Origin: Fidelibacterota bacterium
GTDB lineage: Bacteria > Fidelibacterota > Marinisomatia > Marinisomatales > TCS55
NCBI GenBank assembly: GCA_002713385.1
Contig: PAWC01000012.1
Coordinates: forward strand, 18,047 to 39,632
Direction of reading: 5' to 3'
DNA length: 21,586 nt
Each line of letters begins with the position of its first letter. Position 1 is the stretch's first letter. A model generated the notes under the pieces. The model did no database searches. It was not told the origin of the DNA and saw only the letters and a program-made list of their open reading frames with translations. Below, piece after piece: positions 7,439 through 14,792 of this stretch. A program made the position numbers and the translations under genes.

Positions 7439-10398
7439 CTTTCCTCCATTTCTTTTAATAGTTTTTGAGCTTCTTTATCTTTGGGGTTGCGTTCCAGCCA
7501 GGTCGTCAATAAATCTCTGGCTTCATCAACCATTTCAAGCTTGCGGTAATTAATGATTAAATGACTTACAATATCCGGATAATTATTTCGGTACTGGTTC
7601 CATACTTTTTTATCCACTTTTTTCTGTTCCCTGCCGTCAGATAATATCTTTGCTTCTATAGAATTGTATCCACTATAAAGCTCTTTTAAAATAGATAAGC
7701 TAGTGTCATAGTTTTCCAATTCCAAATAAGATTGAGCATATTCGACACGATGGCGAACTGTATTATCTTGACGGGCGACAAGTTCGTCCAATACTTCTTT
7801 AAATTTTTGATTATTTCCCACACCATAATAAAGTCTGCCTACTTGATAATGTAGATCTCTGTTATCCATGCGGATTGGATTTTCAGGTAAATTCTCAGAC
7901 ATTTTATCTAAAACTTCTTCAACTTTGGCCCGTTTTATATCAGCCGCTTCATTGTTGTTCACAGCCTGTAGTTTCTGAAAATCCATGAAATGATGAACGG
8001 CTAGCTGCATATAAGCGCTTCGGTAGTTTTGCAGCAGGCGGATGACTTGATTATTATAAAATACGTCCTTATTCCCAAGGTTACGGAAAAGATACTTATC
8101 ATGGGGGCTACGGAACCAGAGCGTTCCTTCCTTTTCTTCCCAATCAGGGCCTACAATATCTTTTTTCCATGTTTCCTGACCCAATTCCGTCATTAAGTGA
8201 TATTCCATACGCTCGGCATTAATCCCCTTGGTTTTGTAAGGACGCAATCGATAGGCAAGTCCTTCCATTTCCAAATATTCTTCCAAACCAATACGATTCC
8301 CCGGTGAAACAGTTACAGCAAAATAAATAGGTGAAGTCCATTTAGTGTCATTGATGATCTGCATAATCATCATGTCCTGCACTTTCAGAGCCTGTTTGGC
8401 AAATGTGGGTTTGACGTTCCACGTGATCTGCTGATCACTATTTACCGGAAACGTAACTTCCCGCGTTTTCCAGCGAGTTAATCCGGAGGTAATATTGCGA
8501 ATATCATCATCAGCGATTTTAATAAAACGCCTGCCAATAATTTCATTTCCTTCACGCTCTTTGATGAGTTCATTAAATTCTGTTTCTGTAGGACGTGAAT
8601 CTCGAAGCTGTTTGATGTACCAGGGTGTATTCAGCAAACTCAGGTTCGCTACGTTTACATCTTTACGAATTCCTTCTACTTCCTGCAAATACCATAGTGG
8701 AAAGGTATCATTATCACCGTTGGTAAATAGAATACCGTTGGGTTCACAGGACTGCAGCAGGTTATAACTGTAATCCCAGGCAACATAATTCCCCGAGCGG
8801 TCATGTTCTCTATAATTGGCTTTGAGCATAACTCCGGGAATGAAAATCAATTGTATCACAAGAGTGGCAATGATGGTATACCGGGATAGCACAGATTTTT
8901 TCACAAATTGCGATATCCATTCACTCATTGCCGCAGAGCCAACTCCAATCCAGATGGCAAAGGCCATGAAACTGCCCACATATGAATAATCCCTTTCGCG
9001 GGGTTGTGGATTATCCTGATTCAAGTAAACGATCAGTAACCAACCGGTGACAAAAAAGAGCGTAAAAACCGTAAAGAAAATATTCCAATCTTTACGGAAG
9101 TGATGTATAAAACCAATAATTCCCAAAATAAAAGCCAGCGGTAATCCAAACTGCAGCCAGTGAACACCATCTTCCCGATTATTGGCACCCATAGCTGTTG
9201 TATAATCATCTGCGGATGGGCCACGTCCCGCAAACTGCCAGAGGAAATAACGGTTGTACATTTTTCTGATCTGGTAATTCCAGAAGAAATCCCATTGTTT
9301 TCCAGAATTATAAAACATGTATTTCCTGTTTTGGCTGGAAGAATATTTATTTCTTCCGGCCGCTGGTCGGCCGACTATTTCATGTTTTGCAGGTAATTCT
9401 TTATAGCGCCTTGGGAATTGGCCAATTACACCGTATTGCTCACGCTCTAGGTATGAAATAGCAGCGGTAATATTTTCCGGATTATTTTCATCAATCGCCG
9501 GATCCTGCCCAGACCGGATAAAGATCAACGCATAACTGGAATAACCAACGAGTATGAGAACTGTTGATGACAGCGCCAACGATAAAAGTTGATGTTTCTT
9601 TAGAACAGACCAGATCGCAACACCAACAACCAATAACACAAGGATAATCACGCCATTCAAGCCCAGAGCTGATCCGGCCAGATTTGGCAATCCTTTAATA
9701 ATGCCGTTATGAATAATCAGGAATATGACAAATGTGATGGCGGTGGTAATAAAAAATGTTTTCCACTCAAATTCCATTTTACGAAAATAAATGATGAGAG
9801 CAATGAACGGCAGCGTTAAAAGATTCAGAATGTGAACACCGATGGCCAATCCGAACATGTAAGCAATAATGAGGATATAGCGTTCGCTACCCGGTTCATC
9901 GGCCCTGTCTGACCAATGGAGAATAAGCCAGACCACAATAGCAGCAAAAAATGTACTGATGGCATAGACTTCCGCTTCCACGGCGTTGAACCAGTGACTA
10001 TCGGTAAAGGCAAATGTCAAGGCGCCGACAAGAGCAGCGCCAAAGACAATAATAGCATCCTGGCGTGAGCGTATTTCACCGCGGTAATGAGCGATCACTT
10101 TTACAATAATGAGATAGAGCAGCATCACCGCCAGTGCACTGGTAATTGGCGACATGAGGTTTACGCGGTAAGCAATGTCCGTACTCAGCGGCAGCATGGA
10201 AAAAATACGGCCCAGAATAAGATACAGGGGGCTTCCCGGCGGATGGGGAACACCTAAAATGTATGAGGTAGCAATGAATTCACCGCAGTCCCAATAGGAC
10301 ACTGTGGTCGCCATTGTACTTAAGTAAACAATGAAGGATATGACCAGGGTTACAGCTGCCAGCAATCTATTTAAAAAAATATTGTCACTGGATATCAC
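7432..10398 (-). CDS. DUF2723 multi-pass membrane protein with C-terminal TPR-like tail (putative GT-C glycosyltransferase)
   Basis: This very large membrane protein (988 residues) has a first membrane segment at about 12-30. It is followed by a periplasmic loop with TVSYWDCGEFI (32-42) and HPPGSPLYLILGR (52-64). That acidic first loop is the hallmark of DUF2723 and recalls GT-C enzymes, in which an Asp/Glu there is catalytic. About ten or more further hydrophobic helices run to roughly residue 530. A long soluble domain follows, containing NGDNDTFPLWYLQE and a Trp/Arg-rich region. The last 130 or so residues have helical TPR-like repeats (for example YYGVGNNQKFKEVLDELVAR, YLELENYDTSLSILKELY). 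The start is GTG 10398, overlapping the stop of the DUF1844 gene by four bases (GTGA). Proteins of this family are common in Bacteroidetes, and a lipid-linked-sugar-dependent transferase in the inner membrane is the usual guess; the reaction is not established here. Confidence 0.85.
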   Translation of the reverse strand: MISSDNIFLNRLLAAVTLVISFIVYLSTMATTVSYWDCGEFIATSYILGVPHPPGSPLYLILGRIFSMLPLSTDIAYRVNLMSPITSALAVMLLYLIIVKVIAHYRGEIRSRQDAIIVFGAALVGALTFAFTDSHWFNAVEAEVYAISTFFAAIVVWLILHWSDRADEPGSERYILIIAYMFGLAIGVHILNLLTLPFIALIIYFRKMEFEWKTFFITTAITFVIFLIIHNGIIKGLPNLAGSALGLNGVIILVLLVVGVAIWSVLKKHQLLSLALSSTVLILVGYSSYALIFIRSGQDPAIDENNPENITAAISYLEREQYGVIGQFPRRYKELPAKHEIVGRPAAGRNKYSSSQNRKYMFYNSGKQWDFFWNYQIRKMYNRYFLWQFAGRGPSADDYTTAMGANNREDGVHWLQFGLPLAFILGIIGFIHHFRKDWNIFFTVFTLFFVTGWLLIVYLNQDNPQPRERDYSYVGSFMAFAIWIGVGSAAMSEWISQFVKKSVLSRYTIIATLVIQLIFIPGVMLKANYREHDRSGNYVAWDYSYNLLQSCEPNGILFTNGDNDTFPLWYLQEVEGIRKDVNVANLSLLNTPWYIKQLRDSRPTETEFNELIKEREGNEIIGRRFIKIADDDIRNITSGLTRWKTREVTFPVNSDQQITWNVKPTFAKQALKVQDMMIMQIINDTKWTSPIYFAVTVSPGNRIGLEEYLEMEGLAYRLRPYKTKGINAERMEYHLMTELGQETWKKDIVGPDWEEKEGTLWFRSPHDKYLFRNLGNKDVFYNNQVIRLLQNYRSAYMQLAVHHFMDFQKLQAVNNNEAADIKRAKVEEVLDKMSENLPENPIRMDNRDLHYQVGRLYYGVGNNQKFKEVLDELVARQDNTVRHRVEYAQSYLELENYDTSLSILKELYSGYNSIEAKILSDGREQKKVDKKVWNQYRNNYPDIVSHLIINYRKLEMVDEARDLLTTWLERNPKDKEAQKLLKEMEERG

Positions 10399-10829
10399 TC
10401 TTTTTCCTCGCTTTTTTCATCTTCATTATTACTATTTTCTTTTGCTTCATTCTCAACAGGTTTGGATTTCTTTCCCTTACCAGGTAACGCTTCTCCTGTT
10501 TTTACTTCATTTATACTTTCATCTTTCTCATCAGAATTCGTTGCGACGGATTCTTCTGCTGGTTTATTCTTTTCTTCAACAAAATTCATTTTTAATTCCC
10601 GGACTAGGTGCCCCAAATATTCTTCTTCATTTTCAGAAAGATTGCCGCTCATGCGTTTATGCAGCATATCCAGCATATCGATCTGAATGGATGCCTGATC
10701 CAAGTTTCTTTCCATTACATCATTCATGGGATTCTTAATCTTACCAAGAGACACCCAGGCGCTATGCACCAGCGAGGAAATAAGCTGGTCAAATAGCTGT
10801 TCTTCGGTTAATTTATTTTCCAATGCCAT
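10395..10829 (-). CDS. DUF1844 family protein with long charged C-terminal tail
   Basis: This 144-residue cytoplasmic protein has a DUF1844 core at residues 1-86. It includes EQLFDQLISSLVHSAWVSLG, NLDQASIQIDMLDMLHKR and the closing YLGHLVRELKMNF, an all-helical small domain of unknown function found in several Gram-negative phyla. Residues 87-144 are a low-complexity tail of Glu, Lys, Asn and Ser with no hydrophobic residues to fold around, so it is probably disordered. Start ATG 10829 has only a weak AGGT far upstream. The gene is translationally coupled to the DUF2723 gene (four-base GTGA overlap), so the two products are probably made in fixed ratio. DUF1844 is known mainly by conservation; no activity is assigned. 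A regulatory or scaffolding role for the neighbouring membrane protein is a guess. Confidence 0.82.
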   Translation of the reverse strand: MALENKLTEEQLFDQLISSLVHSAWVSLGKIKNPMNDVMERNLDQASIQIDMLDMLHKRMSGNLSENEEEYLGHLVRELKMNFVEEKNKPAEESVATNSDEKDESINEVKTGEALPGKGKKSKPVENEAKENSNNEDEKSEEKE

Positions 10830-10924
10830 AATATTTATTACCTAACGCAATAAAACTGTTGATGTTTCAAACTGAAAAAGCCAGCGAATTTATACTTATT
10901 GTCTCTAAAGATGAACGATTGATT
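10830..10924. other. Short gene-free spacer upstream of the DUF1844 operon
   Basis: These 95 bases lie between the end of the methyltransferase remnant and ATG 10829. They are AT-rich and show no coding potential. A TATAAA-like element is visible on the minus strand near 10890 and could be a -10, but I see no matching -35 at standard spacing. There is no convincing hairpin terminator. A promoter for the DUF1844-DUF2723-glycosyltransferase genes could be here but is not proven. Confidence 0.35.
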
Positions 10925-11397
10925 CTACTTTATTATATAGATAAGTGAGCTACACTGCTCCTTATTTACCAAAGCGACCATCCAAGATATAAATCCATGC
11001 CACATTCCTGTAAATATAGATTTATTACCATGCAAAGAACTCAAGATAGAAACATAAAATGCATCAAATGGCATTCTGTGTATTCCGGTAATCAAGAATA
11101 CTACCCTGCTTTTTCCCAGCTGATTTTTCAACTAAGTTGCTTTTTCTACCCAACATTTAAGAACGGACCATATTATAAATTAAAAAGTCCTTTTGCTTCA
11201 TCGGCATGAGAAATGTATTAATCAGATTCATAATAACTACCAATTTTGTCCTTGTCAGGAAATGGGCTGGTCAGGCGCAAGCGGCAGGATGAACATTCAA
11301 CAATATCGAAGATTTCCCCATTCACTAAATAATCCTTGGGGGTGTAAACTTTTTTCAGTTCACTCTTGCAAAGTGGATAATGGGTTTGGTCTTTCAT
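10925..11397 (-). pseudogene. Decayed class I SAM-dependent methyltransferase gene (zinc-ribbon type), internally deleted
   Basis: Translating the gap downstream of recG shows the remains of one gene. From ATG 11397, which overlaps the recG stop as TAATG, 59 codons read as the usual N-terminal zinc ribbon. These include YPLCKS (7-12; the family has CPLC), the second pair CSSC (35-38), LRLTSPFPD and GSYYESD. A TAA stop follows (11220-11218), yet the same frame continues with YISHADEAKGLFN, the expected next family motif. Near 11178 the homology shifts frame to IYNMVRS-stop-MLGRK, then EKSAGKKQGSILD, the strand before SAM motif I. Motif I and the whole catalytic middle are absent. The C-terminus resumes in another frame near 11085 with HRMPFDAFYVSILSS and NKEQCSSLIYIIK, stopping at 10925. 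The intact family is about 300 residues; here roughly 130-150 codons are missing. The gene cannot make an active enzyme. Family recognition is from motif order and memory of homologues. Confidence 0.8.
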
Positions 11398-13472
11398 TAA
11401 CTAATCGTTACCGTTTCCATATATTGAGCATATTCCTTCAGCAGCCGTTCTTTCAAAAGTGGATGGTCATCTAGTGTTGCATCTGCTTTAGCAATGTTCT
11501 GTGCTATTTTTCGGGCTTGTCTTATGATCGGTCCGTCAGTGACCATATCTGCAATTTTATGCTTAAAAAATCCGCTCTGCTCCGTGCTGAAGAATTTTCC
11601 CGGTCCGCGCATTTTCAGATCCTCATCAGCAATAACAAAACCATCATTAGTTTTTTCCATGATCGCCAATCGTTTTCTGGACGCATCCCTAATATTGCGC
11701 TCCACTAAAATGCAGTAACTCTTGGCGCTGCCCCGACCCACACGACCTCGGAGCTGATGCAACTGCGTCAGACCAAATCGCTCAGCATGTTCAATCAGCA
11801 TAACTGATGCATTTGGAATATCGATACCCACTTCAATTACAGTAGTGGACACCAAAATATTAAGCTCATTATTGGCGTAAGATTCCATGATAGCATCTTT
11901 TTCATCCTTTTTCAATCGTCCATGGATAAGACCGATATTTATACCCTTAAATATATTCTGTAATAATTCATACCCTTCAGATGCGGCAGCAAGGTCTGAT
12001 TTTTCAGTTTCTTCCACAAGAGGATATACTACCATGCATTGTCGTCCAGCTTCCACTTCTTCACGAATAAATTTATATACATTCTGGAGACGATCTTCTT
12101 TGACTATTTTTGTAATTACAGGTTTCCTATTCTTTGGCATTTCGTCAATAATAGATAAATCCATATCACCGTGATACGTTATGGCCATCGTCCGAGGAAT
12201 AGGTGTAGCTGTCATGGCTAACAAATGCGGATGTAACCCTTTTATCAGCAAATTCCCGCGCTGAACCACACCAAAGCGGTGTTGCTCATCCACCACTACA
12301 AAGCCTAGATTTTTAAATTCCACATCTTTCTGGATCAAAGCGTGAGTGCCTACAACAACGTCGATCTTGCCACCATTAATTGCAGTTAATATTTGTTTCC
12401 GCTCCGCCGCTTTTTGCTTCCCCACCAATAATGCACAGCTGATGTGAACTTTATTTAATTGTTTTTTGAATGATTCATAATGCTGGTGTGCCAAAATTTC
12501 CGTTGGCGCCATGACTGCAACTTGAACTCCATTTGCAACGGCAGTAGCTGCAACTATAATGGCTACGATGGTTTTCCCTGAACCAACGTCTCCTTGCAGT
12601 AATCGATTCATCGCTTTTGGAAGGGCAATGTCTTCTCGAATTTCCTGGATTACTTTTTGTTGTGCGCTAGTGAGTTTAAAGCCCAATCCGCCCTCGATCT
12701 GCTCTACTTGCGGTCCGGATTTAGTGAGCGCGTTTGTCCCAACTTTTTCGTATGAATTTTTTCGCAGTGCCATTAACAACTGCAGGTAAAAATGTTCATC
12801 AAATTTTAATCTATCGATGGCAGCATACAGGTTTTCTCTAGATTCAGGAAAATGGATATGCTGCAGAGCAGTTTGCAAAGGTATCAATTTTTCTTCGTTT
12901 ATAATACTTTCTTCCAAATGGTCTTTTATGATTAAAAAAACATTTTCAATATCCTTGATAATCCGCCGAAAACTGCGGTGGTCTATGCGAACTTTTTTCA
13001 ATTCTGCAGATAGTGGATACAATGGAATGATGGTGCCCGTGTTTATCGGATCTGCATCGGAATCCAGTTTATCAAAATCCGGATGAACGATCTGAAAGCC
13101 ATTATAAAATTCAATCTTGCCGTGAATAGCCAGGCGATCTCCTTTTTGTATAGCATTTTTGATATATTTTACACCATTAAACCACACAAGTGTGATCATT
13201 CCAGTACCATCTGACAAAACAGCCTGGAATAATTTTCGCTTCCGGGCCTGGCGTTCACCGCAGACTTCCACCGTTCCGACCATAGTCGCCTGATCGCCTT
13301 TTTTTACATCGCGGATTGATTTTACCGTTGTACGGTCGAGATAGCGGCGGGGATAATAATGCAGCAGATCATTGACCGTATCAATGCCGGCAGTGGCCAG
13401 AGCTGTAGCCCTTTTAGGACCGACACCTTTAATATATTTTATAGGGGTATTTAAATCAGTTTGGGCTGACAC
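11397..13472 (-). CDS. recG: ATP-dependent DNA helicase RecG
   Basis: This is a superfamily 2 helicase of 691 residues that remodels stalled replication forks and branch-migrates Holliday junctions. The N-terminal wedge domain begins with the classic PIKYIKGVGPKRA (10-22). An OB fold follows at about 60-140. Helicase motifs are all present: Walker A GDVGSGKT (294-301), DEQH box (395-398), TATPIPRT (421-428), STTVIEVGIDIP (542-553) and QLRGRVGRG (573-581). The RecG-specific C-terminal block reads MRGPGKFFSTEQSG (621-634), close to the usual GPGEFLGTRQSG. The start is GTG 13472, seven codons before the conserved start of the fold; it lies six bases after the DUF4139 stop and has no close ribosome-binding sequence, so coupling to the upstream gene is likely. 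Its stop overlaps the start of the methyltransferase remnant by one base. Confidence 0.97.
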   Translation of the reverse strand: MSAQTDLNTPIKYIKGVGPKRATALATAGIDTVNDLLHYYPRRYLDRTTVKSIRDVKKGDQATMVGTVEVCGERQARKRKLFQAVLSDGTGMITLVWFNGVKYIKNAIQKGDRLAIHGKIEFYNGFQIVHPDFDKLDSDADPINTGTIIPLYPLSAELKKVRIDHRSFRRIIKDIENVFLIIKDHLEESIINEEKLIPLQTALQHIHFPESRENLYAAIDRLKFDEHFYLQLLMALRKNSYEKVGTNALTKSGPQVEQIEGGLGFKLTSAQQKVIQEIREDIALPKAMNRLLQGDVGSGKTIVAIIVAATAVANGVQVAVMAPTEILAHQHYESFKKQLNKVHISCALLVGKQKAAERKQILTAINGGKIDVVVGTHALIQKDVEFKNLGFVVVDEQHRFGVVQRGNLLIKGLHPHLLAMTATPIPRTMAITYHGDMDLSIIDEMPKNRKPVITKIVKEDRLQNVYKFIREEVEAGRQCMVVYPLVEETEKSDLAAASEGYELLQNIFKGINIGLIHGRLKKDEKDAIMESYANNELNILVSTTVIEVGIDIPNASVMLIEHAERFGLTQLHQLRGRVGRGSAKSYCILVERNIRDASRKRLAIMEKTNDGFVIADEDLKMRGPGKFFSTEQSGFFKHKIADMVTDGPIIRQARKIAQNIAKADATLDDHPLLKERLLKEYAQYMETVTIS

Positions 13473-13478
13473 AAGGTA

Positions 13479-14792
13479 TTATTTCCATTCCTTGCGATAG
13501 GTATAGGTCACTGTTTTAGAATCACCGGCGTCCAGCGTTAGGGGGAAGTGAATTGTTGAGGCATCTTTCTTTATATAATCCTCTGAAGCATTTCGAATGA
13601 CCCAATCACCATGGATTTGCTCTACGAGACGAATCTCTACTTTTTCATCACGTTTATTTTTCACAACGATTTCTATGGATGCTTCTTCACTTTTCCGCTG
13701 GCGATCATAATGGAGAACAGTACGCTTGCCAAGCACATCAAAGGCCCGGCCAGCAGAAATGGTGGTTTTTTCTCCACGAGGAACTTGTTTCAATTCATCC
13801 TCGCCGGCGAATTCAAGGGACCCATCAGACGATTTTAAATAAAGACTGATTTTCCCCCGGGGCAATGGAATATCTAAATTGTTATCTACAGTGTTGGCTA
13901 GTTTGATCTCGATCTTAAGGGGTTCTTCTTTTTTGCTCTGCTCGGTATTTTCAAACACATACGTTTTGGTATAACCAACATTTCTGGGTTCATACAAGCG
14001 TACGGTAACACTCTGGCTACGGTTTAAGTCAATGCGTTCCGGAAGAGAATAAATATAAAAATCACCAAGCTGTTCTTCAGCAGCTACAGGAGTAGCGGTC
14101 ATAGCAGACATTCTGGCTTCAGCCCGATAGACTGGAACCGACCGACCTCCTTTTTTCTGCAGATTGCCCTCTACCAGTTTCAATGAATAATTGCTGTAAT
14201 CTATATTACTGCTATTGCTGACGACTGCTTCAGAAATTAGTTCTGCCCGATTGCCATTCATCACAAAACGGTACACGGCATTCCAGTCAAAGCCACCCGA
14301 TAAATAAACCAGTTCACCTGATATCGTACCGGTCATGGGGCTGTCAATATCCCAAGCCAGTTCCGGACGTAATTGAGGAACAGTAACCTGATCCCGGGTA
14401 TACATATAATCAACTTTAGAACGGGCGATCGTCAAAATGTCTTTACGAGTCCGAAGTGAAATATTATTCCCCTTCGCTTCGATAAGTGTTCCTTCGTGGA
14501 TTTTTTCATTATGTATTTTAATATAGACAAACTGTCCCAGTTTATCGCTGAAATATTTATCGCCGTTGAAGACATTATTATTATAACGCTGGTAGTGAAT
14601 AGTGGCATCCTGGAGCGACAGAAAAGGTGATTCAGGAAAAAGTCCGCCGGGAAGTTGGTCATAGGTAATTTCAGATAGCCCCGACTGCACTGACCAGTAA
14701 ATGGGTGTTTTCACCAGCGCGATGTTATCTTTATAAACTGTCATACTTTGACCCAAGAGCAATAAGGGTAGCATTATAATCCATTTTTTCAT
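13479..14792 (-). CDS. DUF4139 domain-containing exported protein
   Basis: This 437-residue protein has a signal peptide (about 1-17, MKKWIIMLPLLLLGQ) and is therefore periplasmic or surface exposed. The N-terminal part (about 18-130) matches the strand-rich region that precedes DUF4139 (VYKDNIALVK). The DUF4139 domain covers roughly residues 160-435, with LVYLSGGFDWNAVYRFVM (162-179), SLPERIDLNRSQSVTVRLYE and the end motif TLDAGDSKTVTYTYRKEW. Proteins of this family are beta-rich and have no known activity; the C-terminal part resembles beta-sandwich adhesion-type folds. There is no lipobox cysteine. Its ATG overlaps the valS stop by four bases (ATGA), and it ends six bases before recG, so it sits inside a housekeeping operon although it is an envelope protein. 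Confidence 0.85.
   Translation of the reverse strand: MKKWIIMLPLLLLGQSMTVYKDNIALVKTPIYWSVQSGLSEITYDQLPGGLFPESPFLSLQDATIHYQRYNNNVFNGDKYFSDKLGQFVYIKIHNEKIHEGTLIEAKGNNISLRTRKDILTIARSKVDYMYTRDQVTVPQLRPELAWDIDSPMTGTISGELVYLSGGFDWNAVYRFVMNGNRAELISEAVVSNSSNIDYSNYSLKLVEGNLQKKGGRSVPVYRAEARMSAMTATPVAAEEQLGDFYIYSLPERIDLNRSQSVTVRLYEPRNVGYTKTYVFENTEQSKKEEPLKIEIKLANTVDNNLDIPLPRGKISLYLKSSDGSLEFAGEDELKQVPRGEKTTISAGRAFDVLGKRTVLHYDRQRKSEEASIEIVVKNKRDEKVEIRLVEQIHGDWVIRNASEDYIKKDASTIHFPLTLDAGDSKTVTYTYRKEWK

Noticed and set aside
10331..10738. A 135-codon plus-strand frame opposite DUF1844 and the DUF2723 start
   Set aside because: Its Leu/Phe/His/Ser-rich content is the complement of the Glu/Lys-rich tail of the DUF1844 gene.
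10925..11131. A 68-codon minus-strand frame as an independent small gene
   Set aside because: It begins with a TTG inside a different frame of the remnant, and its second half is the C-terminal end of a methyltransferase; it is a fragment, not a gene.
11193..11474. A 93-codon plus-strand frame crossing the recG end
   Set aside because: It is antisense to the methyltransferase remnant and recG and has no protein-like composition or start context.
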